A stretch of DNA of 52,980 nucleotides, from NCBI GenBank assembly GCA_016650295.1, contig JAENWA010000121.1:1-52980 (forward strand), written 5' to 3'. A model generated the notes under the pieces. That model did no database searches. It was not told where the DNA came from and was given only the letters and a program-made list of their open reading frames with translations. The DNA is from Desulfuromonadales bacterium (GTDB lineage: Bacteria; Desulfobacterota; Desulfuromonadia; Geobacterales; Pseudopelobacteraceae). A program made the translations under genes and the position numbers. Positions 27,567-35,193 of the stretch are shown one piece after another (the first letter of the stretch is position 1; every line of letters starts with the position of its first letter).

Positions 27567-27652
27567 CTTTAGTAGTTTACTTACAGTTGATCTGCTCGTT
27601 TAAAAACAAGTGTAACAGGTTAAAAGTGTAAATCAATGCCTCTGAAAAAAAA
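27567..27652. repeat. Duplicated 86-bp intergenic block, copy A
   Basis: Matches 29770-29855 at 79 of 86 positions, with the last 46 identical. It holds two direct repeats AAGTGTAA at 27608-27615 and 27624-27631, 16 bp apart start to start. Its left end contains the ribosome site of the Ig-like lipoprotein gene. Confidence 0.85.
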
Positions 27653-27690
27653 CTTACATCCAATTAGTCCATTTTCCGGTCAATAATGAC

Positions 27691-29667
27691 TTAAAAAGTT
27701 TCAAGCCCTACTACTCTTCTGAGAATAAGCAAGGCATCGGAAATGTCAACCGCCCCATTTGGTGACCCGAGCGGTGCAACATCGCCATGGAAAAACGGAG
27801 CGGTGTTCGGAGTGATGGTGATCAAGCCAACTGTCGCCCGTAACGCCTGTAGTGCGTCAGCTATGGTGACCGTGCCGTTGCCGTCGATATCGCCATTGGT
27901 AAGGGCGACGATTATGGTGTTCGTGACGGTATTGGTGTTTCCCGCCGAATCGATGGCGGTTAAAGTTATGATTTTTTGGCCATCAGTCAGCGGACCCAGT
28001 GTCGCGGGTGGTGTGGGGAGCAGTGCGACGTTTGTTCCGTTCACCGTGAGGATGGTTGTGGCGAGGTTGAGGTCGGTTGCCGTAAAGGTCAGGGCCTGTA
28101 GTGTCGGCTTGTTGATCACAAGTGCGTCGGCCGGTGCGGTCAGGCTGACATCCGGCCGTATGTTGTCATGGGTAATGGAAAATGCTTCGGGAGGAGCCGA
28201 AGTATTCCCACCCACCTGCGCCAAATCGGTTGCGGTAACGGCAATCGTGTTTACCGCATTCTCATTCAAGACAAGGGGAGTAAATAACCATGTGTTGCCG
28301 GACAAAATCGCAGGCTGGAAGGCTCCCAGATTGAAGGAAACCTGAACGGAGGCAACGCCTGCTCCGCCGGGATTGTCAGCAACCGTTCCCGAGATTGTCG
28401 TAGTCGCGGCATTGGTGAACTTGGCCGCCTGGCCAACTCCGGGGGTGACGATCGGTGCGATACCGTCGCCGACGCCGGTTACTGTGGTCTGGACAGGGGG
28501 AACATCCACACCGCCGGTAATGGTGATCGTCGCGCTCTTGGCTCCGGTAGTTGCCGTGTTGAAGATGACATCGAAAGTGCAGACTGCGCCTGTGGCCAGG
28601 GGTGCGCCGCAGGATGAGGAAGCGATAGTAAAATCAGGACTGGGCGTCGCGCCGGTGCTGATCACGAGTGTAACCGCCGCCGGGCTCAGGTTCTGAAGGG
28701 CAAATGTCCTGGCCGTCGAGGGGGTAGCAAGTTTCCAAAAACCGAAATTGGTTCCCGCGGCCGGAGGAGTAAGGGTCAGGGCGATGATCTGGCCGGCCAG
28801 GGCGAAGTTGTCCGTACGGCCGATCTGTACAAAGCCGGCGCCGGTGTCACGCTCGACCATGAAGGAATTGAAAGGCTGGAGAGTGACGGGATCGAGCTGG
28901 GTTGCGCCCACCACGAACTGGTCGACGTTCGGATCACCAATGAAAAGTTGGTTGCCGACCGTGATCGGCGCCGGTACGCCTCCAACGGCCTTCACCAGGA
29001 ACTGCTGGAGACCGCCGCCGGCCAGGCTGGCGGCGCCGACCGGTGTCGTAATCGGCAAGAATGGCCCGCCGGGCGCCCCAATGCCGATGTCCTCCTGAAC
29101 AACGATGGCTGCCGGTCCGGCTACAACGCCGGTAAATGTCCGTTGGCCGAAGGGATGGGTTATGCGGTAGGTTCCGTTGACCGCTGCGTCAACCACGAAG
29201 CGCACCCGGGCAAAGGTGATCTGATCGCCCGCTACAGCGATGCCATTGCCGAAGGTCCCCTCCAGCGCCGCCCGGTAGTTGGCGCGATCTCCCTGTACTC
29301 CGGCCAGGTCCAGGATTCTGGCGTCCGCGATGTAGTAAAAAAACTCGGGCGGGAAATTGTTGGTGAAGACAACCGGATTGGCCGGATTAAATCCGACGTC
29401 GGGGAGCAGAACGCACATTAACCCGCCTGCCGCATTTAGGTCGGGCGAGATGGTCTGGGAGAGGCAGGGCACCAGCGACAGCCCGCCCAACGGAGGAGGC
29501 GACGGATTAGCCGGGTCGGTGTACCATTTCGGGAAACCGTTGCCGGGAGGTGACGGCAGGTCCTGCGGTCCGGGAGTGAATACTGCCGAAAGAGCCGGTA
29601 GTGCGGCTCCGAGAGAGAACACTGCACAGAGTGCAGCAGCCATAAAATACGAAGATACCTTTTTCAT
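27691..29667 (-). CDS. Secreted protein with C-terminal dockerin-like module (paralog 1)
   Basis: A 658-residue protein from the ATG at 29667 (AAGGGAG eight bases upstream; an in-frame GTG at 29676 is less likely). It has a Sec signal peptide (MKKVSSYFMAAALCAVFSLG...SAV). An N-terminal domain (FFYYIADARILDLAGVQ, RAALEGTFGNG, THPFGQRTF) is shared with the gene upstream. Then come Ig/choice-of-anchor-like beta domains around GVGDGIAPIVTPG and IRPDVSLTAPADA, and a tail GDIDGNGTVTIADALQALRA plus a second half ending SDALLILRRVVGLETF. The first loop keeps the calcium-ligand spacing of dockerins; the second is expanded. Function unknown; probably secreted and assembled with other module-bearing proteins. 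Confidence 0.75.
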   Translation of the reverse strand: MKKVSSYFMAAALCAVFSLGAALPALSAVFTPGPQDLPSPPGNGFPKWYTDPANPSPPPLGGLSLVPCLSQTISPDLNAAGGLMCVLLPDVGFNPANPVVFTNNFPPEFFYYIADARILDLAGVQGDRANYRAALEGTFGNGIAVAGDQITFARVRFVVDAAVNGTYRITHPFGQRTFTGVVAGPAAIVVQEDIGIGAPGGPFLPITTPVGAASLAGGGLQQFLVKAVGGVPAPITVGNQLFIGDPNVDQFVVGATQLDPVTLQPFNSFMVERDTGAGFVQIGRTDNFALAGQIIALTLTPPAAGTNFGFWKLATPSTARTFALQNLSPAAVTLVISTGATPSPDFTIASSSCGAPLATGAVCTFDVIFNTATTGAKSATITITGGVDVPPVQTTVTGVGDGIAPIVTPGVGQAAKFTNAATTTISGTVADNPGGAGVASVQVSFNLGAFQPAILSGNTWLFTPLVLNENAVNTIAVTATDLAQVGGNTSAPPEAFSITHDNIRPDVSLTAPADALVINKPTLQALTFTATDLNLATTILTVNGTNVALLPTPPATLGPLTDGQKIITLTAIDSAGNTNTVTNTIIVALTNGDIDGNGTVTIADALQALRATVGLITITPNTAPFFHGDVAPLGSPNGAVDISDALLILRRVVGLETF

Positions 29668-29769
29668 CTGAATCACTCCCTTAATTGACTCTCAAGTTTA
29701 AATCGATTTGTATGTAGTATTTATAAAGTAAAATTCCGTACACTATTTCTAAATATCTATATAATTCTA

Positions 29770-29855
29770 CTTTAGTTGACTACTTACAGTTGTTCTGCTC
29801 GTTAAGATACAAGTGTAACAGGTTAAAAGTGTAAATCAATGCCTCTGAAAAAAAA
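29770..29855. repeat. Duplicated 86-bp intergenic block, copy B
   Basis: Second copy of the block at 27567-27652, with AAGTGTAA direct repeats at 29811-29818 and 29827-29834. It lies between the two paralogous secreted-protein genes, about 100 bp upstream of the start at 29667. The ribosome-site end has diverged (TAAAGTAGAATT rather than TAAAGGAGGATT on the minus strand). Confidence 0.85.
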
Positions 29856-29894
29856 TATTACATTTATTAGGTTCATTTGCCGGTTAAAAATTGA

Positions 29895-32114
29895 TCAAAA
29901 AGTAGTAACAAGCCCGACTACCCTTCTGAGTATAAGCAAGGCATCTGATAAGTCAACCGCCCCATTCGGGTTAGGCACGCCGTTGGCGTCAAGCGGCGAA
30001 ACATCAGCGTGGGCGAACTGGTCCGGAGTCAGGGGAGCGATACCAACAATCTGTCTCAGCACCGCGAGTGCATCGGCAATGGACGGTGGCGATACTCCCA
30101 GAGTTGTGACGCGACCGTCGGCCAGGACGATGGTGAAGGGCCCTACAGTAGTGGTTGCGGCGTTGCCGGCTAAATCCGTCGTGTCAACTGTCAGGGTGTG
30201 AGAAGAACCCGCCGTAAAGGGGCCGAACGTGGTAGTACCGGAGACCGGGTTTACTACGGTTGTCCCGTCCAGCTTGATGGTGGTTGAAGCGGGGTTGGTT
30301 TCAACCACGTTAAATCTCAGAACCGGGGAAGCTACGCCAAGCCTTCCGTTGACCGGCGCAGGCGAGGTGACCGTGATCACCGGCGGTGTTGCATCGACGG
30401 TGAAACTGGACGTGGCGGTGCCGGCGTTTCCGGCCGAATCGCCGGCGTCAACCCTGACGGTATGCGGTCCATCGGCCAGTGGCCCGAGGGTGGCGGGCAC
30501 CGGATTTACAGCAGCATTGTCAATCGCAACGGTGGTGAATGCAAGGTTAACGTCGGTTGCACCAAAATTCAGCGCCGGTGTTCTCGTGTTGACGAAGGTG
30601 CCGGTTGCCGGCGAGGTAATGGTGACCAGCGGATTGACGGTGTCAGTGGTTATAGTGGCGATCTGTGCCGTTGAAATGTTCCCGCCGGGCTGGGCCGTGT
30701 CGTTGGCGGTCACCGAAATGATGTTTGCGGTACCGGGCGGGGTCGTGTTCGACAGGGTTATCACCTTGGTCCAGGTGGAAACAGGGGTGCCGGGGGTGAT
30801 GGTCGCCGTACCTTGGGACACACCGTTGACCGAGACCTGTACCGAAGCAACGGCAATATTGTCGGAAACCGATCCGGAGATGGTCTGAGTCGCCAGTTGC
30901 GTGAACGTGACGACCGGGTCAAGGACTAATGTCGGCGCAATGCCGTCGCCGACGCCGGTAACCGGAATATTTGCGGTGGGAACACCGGTTCCGGTAATCG
31001 TCACATTACCGCTGACGGAACCGTTGGCGACCGGTGCGAAGGCAACGTCAACCGTACAGGTATCCCCCGGGGCTACCGGGTTGAGCGTGGCGCCGGCACA
31101 AGTACCGGTAGCAATGAAGCCCGCAGGAGGTGTGACGGTCAGCGGGCCGGCAGCACCCCCGGTCAGGTTGGTAACGGTGAAGGTCGTGACCGGTGTGGAC
31201 GTTGCCCCCATTTTCCATACGCCGAAATCGGTCAGACCGGTGGGGGCGACATCCAGGCCCACGATCTGGCCCGCAAGTGTAAACAGGGTGGTCTGCACGG
31301 TGTTGATGCCGACACCGCCAATATCCGGTCCGTCGATCTGGAACCGATTGTTACCGGTGGTACTGCCGGTGACCGCTGTGAGGACTTGGGGATTGCCGAT
31401 GTAACGGTGTCCGGTTGTCGCATCGGTCACCGGGGCAGCGGGGCCGCCCGGCGTGGCACTGGCGATGACAAACGGACCGATCTGGGTCGTTTGTGCCGGC
31501 AGCAATGCGTCGAATACATTTGGAATTGCACCGGTAATAGGGTCCTCCGTCCTGAATGCCTGGCCTGCCTGACCCAGAACGGTGTCGCCGGCCGCGTCAG
31601 TCGTGAACTGAAATGTTCCATACGGGTGGGTAACCGTGAAGGTGCTGTTGGGGGTGAGACCGATCATCTTTTTCAGGTTGATGCGCAGGAAGGTACTCCC
31701 GTTGCCGGGTGCTACAATGGGGCCGTTGGGTACGGTTGCCGCAAACGAGCCTTCCAAGGCCAGCCTGAGGACGGCTATATCACCTCCAAGCGTACCTCCC
31801 ACCGTCATCTTGGCGTCGGCCAGAAAATAGAAAATTTCATTCGGCAGGTTGGTGTCGTCGATCGGCCCGGTGGCGGTGATCGGGAGCGGAGGATTGGTGA
31901 TCAGCGGGTCAAATGCCGGCGTCAGGACACAGAAGAAGTTCTGGTCGAGACAGGGCGCCAGCGCCATGCCGGTGGCATCCTGGTAGTAGGTCGGGATGGT
32001 GTACACGGGGTGGGTTTCCCCGACCGCTGTCAGTGCCGCATGCGCGGAGCCCGCGCCGATGGCGACGGCTGCGAGCAGTGCAGACGCCATGATTAATGAA
32101 GATACTTTTTTCAT
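29895..32114 (-). CDS. Secreted protein with C-terminal dockerin-like module (paralog 2)
   Basis: The 739-residue protein from the ATG at 32114 (AGGAG eight bases upstream) begins with a Sec signal peptide (MKKVSSLIMASALLAAVAIG...AHA). The N-terminal 400 residues resemble the next gene (IFYFLADAKMT, LRLALEGSFAA, THPYGTFQF, GVWKMGATSTP, GVGDGIAPTL), which points to tandem duplication. Two or three Ig-like beta domains follow (DTVNPLVTITSPATG, DATPPVITVTSPAPV). The C-terminus is the dockerin-like module, PPSIADALAVLRQIVGI then DVSPLDANG...AVDLSDALLILRRVVGLVTTF. The first half has lost most calcium ligands. Enzymatic function is not apparent. Confidence 0.75.
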   Translation of the reverse strand: MKKVSSLIMASALLAAVAIGAGSAHAALTAVGETHPVYTIPTYYQDATGMALAPCLDQNFFCVLTPAFDPLITNPPLPITATGPIDDTNLPNEIFYFLADAKMTVGGTLGGDIAVLRLALEGSFAATVPNGPIVAPGNGSTFLRINLKKMIGLTPNSTFTVTHPYGTFQFTTDAAGDTVLGQAGQAFRTEDPITGAIPNVFDALLPAQTTQIGPFVIASATPGGPAAPVTDATTGHRYIGNPQVLTAVTGSTTGNNRFQIDGPDIGGVGINTVQTTLFTLAGQIVGLDVAPTGLTDFGVWKMGATSTPVTTFTVTNLTGGAAGPLTVTPPAGFIATGTCAGATLNPVAPGDTCTVDVAFAPVANGSVSGNVTITGTGVPTANIPVTGVGDGIAPTLVLDPVVTFTQLATQTISGSVSDNIAVASVQVSVNGVSQGTATITPGTPVSTWTKVITLSNTTPPGTANIISVTANDTAQPGGNISTAQIATITTDTVNPLVTITSPATGTFVNTRTPALNFGATDVNLAFTTVAIDNAAVNPVPATLGPLADGPHTVRVDAGDSAGNAGTATSSFTVDATPPVITVTSPAPVNGRLGVASPVLRFNVVETNPASTTIKLDGTTVVNPVSGTTTFGPFTAGSSHTLTVDTTDLAGNAATTTVGPFTIVLADGRVTTLGVSPPSIADALAVLRQIVGIAPLTPDQFAHADVSPLDANGVPNPNGAVDLSDALLILRRVVGLVTTF

Positions 32115-32162
32115 CTGCATTTCTCCTTTTTACTCTCGGTCTTGTCGCCGCGTTGATATAAC

Positions 32163-32190
32163 ATTTTACCACACATAAACGACTCTGCAA
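32163..32190 (-). promoter_or_regulatory. Predicted promoter for paralog 2
   Basis: On the minus strand TTGCAG (32190-32185) and TAAAAT (32168-32163) with a 16-bp spacer, about 50 bp before the start codon at 32114. Confidence 0.5.
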
Positions 32191-32243
32191 TCCGTGTCAG
32201 CTGTTATCAAATTATTAATTTCATCAAGTTCGTTTTTGCAAAA

Positions 32244-32263
32244 ATTTAACAGAATTGTTAAAT
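32244..32263. promoter_or_regulatory. Operator-like palindrome
   Basis: ATTTAACA (32244-32251) and TGTTAAAT (32256-32263) form a perfect 8-bp inverted repeat around GAAT. It lies about 55 bp upstream of the predicted -35 box for the gene at 32114 and could bind a dimeric regulator. Confidence 0.4.
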
Positions 32264-32504
32264 GCTATTCAAAAAGCATGCCAGCGCAAATTGTTCAAAT
32301 AGTGTAATAATTACGATTTGTTATGAAAAATACCATATGTTGCATGCCGTTGTGGGAATAACATCTTTATGCAGCCGGAACAGGCATACATAAGAAAACG
32401 CTGTAATAACCGGTAATTTCAACAGGATGTCGCAATCAGTTTGATGCCAATTCTTTTGCAGGGGGCTTGTGGGTATTACCTGTACGTAATGGTCCTCCGT
32501 AGAA

Positions 32505-32545
32505 TGAAAAACGGCCGCCTTCCGGATGGAGGCGGCCGTGGTGGA
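32505..32545 (-). terminator. Terminator of the di-heme peroxidase-like operon
   Basis: ACGGCCGCCT (32511-32520) pairs with AGGCGGCCGT (32530-32539). On the minus strand the stem is followed by TTTTTC. It closes the transcript from the two peroxidase-like genes. Confidence 0.85.
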
Positions 32546-32567
32546 GATCAATATTTTCTGGTGTGAG

Positions 32568-35168
32568 TTAGAAGGTAACCAGTCCCACAACCTTTCTGAG
32601 GACCAGCAGGGCATCGGCGATATCTATCGAGCCGCTCTGGCTGGGAACGCCGCTTACCAGAGGGGAAACATCAAGTAAATTCAGATCTGGGTCTGTAGGC
32701 TGAATCAAATTGGTCGTTATTCTCAGCGCCTTGAGGGCATCGGAAATGGTCAATGTCGTGCTTGAGTATATTGTGACAAATTTGAATGTAAAGTTTCCCG
32801 CTGGGTCGATGGCGGCGACTCCGATAGAGTTGGCTCCGGGGGTGAGCCCGCTGATCTGTGCGCTCCAGTTGCCGCCTGACAGCGTTACCGGGCTTACGGT
32901 GGCCGATGTGTTGGTTTCCACGAACAGGGTTACCCCCGGCTCCACCGTGCCGGAAATGGTCTGGGTGGTGTTGACGGTCGGGGTGGTGACGGCGTTGATA
33001 GTCAGGGCCGGGTCAACAGTATCCAGGAAAATGCTGCCGGTCACGGTAGTGGCGTTACCACCCGTATCCGTGGCGGTGACCGCAATGCTGTTGGCTCCCT
33101 GCACCAGGCCGGTCAGGGTGGTGCTCCAGGTGGTGTCGGTTACCGTGTCAGCCGGAGACGGTGAACCCGCGTTGAGGCTGACCAGGATTGACGATCCCAA
33201 TTCTTTCGTGCCGCTGATGGTCTGGCTGGACAGGCTGGTGGGGCTGGTGACCGGGTCGAGCGTGATGGCGATCGACGAAGCGGCAACGCCGTTGGCGTCG
33301 CGGGCGGCGATCCTGATAAATTCCGTATCGCCGTTGGGCAGGTGGCCGTTGGGCACGAACAGTTCGGGATGGTCGAAGGGCGCCGATTGATTCCTGACCC
33401 GTTCATCGGTCAGCGACTTCAGAAAGGCGACCATGGCCGTCATCTTGTCCGGGGCATTCTGCAGGACGCCGAGCTCGGCAATGTTGAAGTCCAGGTCCGG
33501 GCTGGCCGCCACCGACGGGAAATTCCCCCCGCGGGTGTAGAAATCGACCACATCCGCCAGGGTCATGACGCTGCCGTTATGGAAATAGGGGGCGGTCAGC
33601 TCCACGTTGCGCAGTCCGGGCACCTTGAAGGCGGCTTTATTGGAGACCGGGAAGTTGACGGGCAACTGGTCCGGCAGCACGATGGATGGAAAGGGGAGGT
33701 TGCCGAGCGCCTGCAGTTCGGCCAGATTGCAGAACCCAAGCGGTGTGAACAGGCCGGACAACGGGTTGATGAAGGGCGAATCCCCCCCCCTGCCGATATC
33801 TTCCGCCATCGGCCGCACACCGGTGCTGTTGTAACCGACATCGTAGATCGTATCAATACCGCTTGCCACCGGCATCTGGTCGATCACTCCGTTGGCGTTG
33901 TTGGTGACGAACGCGGCGGCCGTGGCCGTGGCGCTGGAAAGCTCGGTGCCGCCGTGGCAGACGTCGCACTTGCCGGCGCCGAAGAAGATGTTCATGCCGA
34001 GCTCCTGCTGGGGGGTAATGGCGTTCGAATCACCGCCCAGGAGCCGGTCGAAGGGTGTCTGATCGGAGACCAGGGTCGCCTCGTAGAGCTGGATGGCGAG
34101 CCCCCAGAAGAGCGAGAAGTTGGCCTCCATCTGGGTGAATCCACCCGTCAGCTGTGTGGATTTCCAGAAAGTATCCTGGAAGGCGTCCTTGATCATCTGC
34201 TCGTAGGTGGCATTGAGCCCGAGCTGGCCGGACACCTTTCCGCCCTGAAGGACAGCCCGTGAGAGCGGGCCGAGCACGCTGTCATTGGGGTGGACGACCT
34301 GCTTCCCGAGCGGTGTCAGGCTGAGCATCTTACTGCCCAGCTGCGGGAAGGTGCGGCCCCGGAAGGACATCTCGGTCGTATCGAGTGGCGGTCCGGTCGC
34401 CTGGGAGGCGAGACTGCCCATCTCTATGGAAATTTTCTGTTTCGTCAGGTTCCCGGCGGCGTCACTGAACCAGACACCGGCGGTGGTGTCGAGGGGCCCG
34501 AAAGGGTTCACGCCGTTGAAGAGAAAGTGGGCCCGGCCGTCCCAGAAATTGTTGAAGTTGAAGATCGCGTTGATGTTGGTCGGCGTGTTGCGCGCCGTAA
34601 CCTGCCGCATGCTGACGCCGCCGACCTGGAAGACCGTATCAACAGCCGGCGTCCCGCTGTCGACCGCGGAGCCGGAAATGACATTCACGAAATCGGTGAA
34701 TTTGACCCCCTGCGAGCCGACCACGTCATTGGCGTCGCGGCTGACCGGTGAGGACTGGAAGTCGGGGTTCTGGCGCTGGTGGAAGGGAAAATCGTTCGGC
34801 TGGAGGGTTTCATTGGGGCCGCGTACCTGAAAGGTTGCATCCCCGGCCCTGGCGCCCGGATTGACGGTGTTCTTCAGGCGCTTGTCCACACCGGCTTCGA
34901 AATGGCAGCTGGCGCACGCCTGGACCCCGTCGCTCCCCGCCTGCATGTCCCAGAACAGGGCCTTGCCCAGCTTGATGGCGGCGGGCTTGCTCTTGACGAA
35001 CTGGAACAGGTTGGGGGGCTCGGGCACCGGGACCTGGTTGAGGGGCTGCGCGAACAGGGCGGCCGGTGGATTTGCTCCGAAACTGATAGTCGGCAGCCAG
35101 GTGCAGATCAGAACGGTTGCAATCAAACGCAGAGTTGTTCGTGAGGTCATGTTTAACCCTTTCTTCAT
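32568..35168 (-). CDS. Secreted di-heme MauG/CCP-like protein with Ig-like domains and dockerin-like tail (1)
   Basis: An 866-residue protein with a signal peptide (LIATVLICTWLPTISFGA). The MauG/cytochrome c peroxidase-type part (residues about 40-600) carries two CxxCH haem sites: CASCH at 85-89 and CDVCH near 401. It also has family landmarks LGKALFWDMQAGSDG, NFWDGRA, FHNGSVMTLADVVDFYTRGG and LKSLTDERVRN. Two short Ig-like domains follow (TISGTKELGSSILVSLNAG, TISGTVEPGVTLFVETN), then the dockerin-like module (LTISDALKALR; IDIADALLVLRKVVGLVTF). It would act in the periplasm or outside the cell, reducing peroxide or oxidising another protein. GGGAG precedes the ATG. It lies 25 bp after its paralog. 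Confidence 0.87.
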   Translation of the reverse strand: MKKGLNMTSRTTLRLIATVLICTWLPTISFGANPPAALFAQPLNQVPVPEPPNLFQFVKSKPAAIKLGKALFWDMQAGSDGVQACASCHFEAGVDKRLKNTVNPGARAGDATFQVRGPNETLQPNDFPFHQRQNPDFQSSPVSRDANDVVGSQGVKFTDFVNVISGSAVDSGTPAVDTVFQVGGVSMRQVTARNTPTNINAIFNFNNFWDGRAHFLFNGVNPFGPLDTTAGVWFSDAAGNLTKQKISIEMGSLASQATGPPLDTTEMSFRGRTFPQLGSKMLSLTPLGKQVVHPNDSVLGPLSRAVLQGGKVSGQLGLNATYEQMIKDAFQDTFWKSTQLTGGFTQMEANFSLFWGLAIQLYEATLVSDQTPFDRLLGGDSNAITPQQELGMNIFFGAGKCDVCHGGTELSSATATAAAFVTNNANGVIDQMPVASGIDTIYDVGYNSTGVRPMAEDIGRGGDSPFINPLSGLFTPLGFCNLAELQALGNLPFPSIVLPDQLPVNFPVSNKAAFKVPGLRNVELTAPYFHNGSVMTLADVVDFYTRGGNFPSVAASPDLDFNIAELGVLQNAPDKMTAMVAFLKSLTDERVRNQSAPFDHPELFVPNGHLPNGDTEFIRIAARDANGVAASSIAITLDPVTSPTSLSSQTISGTKELGSSILVSLNAGSPSPADTVTDTTWSTTLTGLVQGANSIAVTATDTGGNATTVTGSIFLDTVDPALTINAVTTPTVNTTQTISGTVEPGVTLFVETNTSATVSPVTLSGGNWSAQISGLTPGANSIGVAAIDPAGNFTFKFVTIYSSTTLTISDALKALRITTNLIQPTDPDLNLLDVSPLVSGVPSQSGSIDIADALLVLRKVVGLVTF

Positions 35169-35193
35169 GGTAATTTCTCCCGTGACAGTACTA

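Larger units (their letters stand above)
32115..32504. other. Intergenic region with promoter and palindrome, no gene
   Basis: About 390 bp of AT-rich sequence between two minus-strand genes. It holds a predicted promoter at 32163-32190 for the gene starting at 32114 and an operator-like palindrome at 32244-32263. Short frames here lack ribosome sites and coding character. The right end passes into the terminator at 32505. Confidence 0.6.

Noticed and set aside
32321-32614. A 97-codon minus-strand frame in the gap after the peroxidase-like gene
   Set aside because: It spans the terminator hairpin and the 3' end of the neighbouring gene, has no ribosome site and no recognisable sequence.
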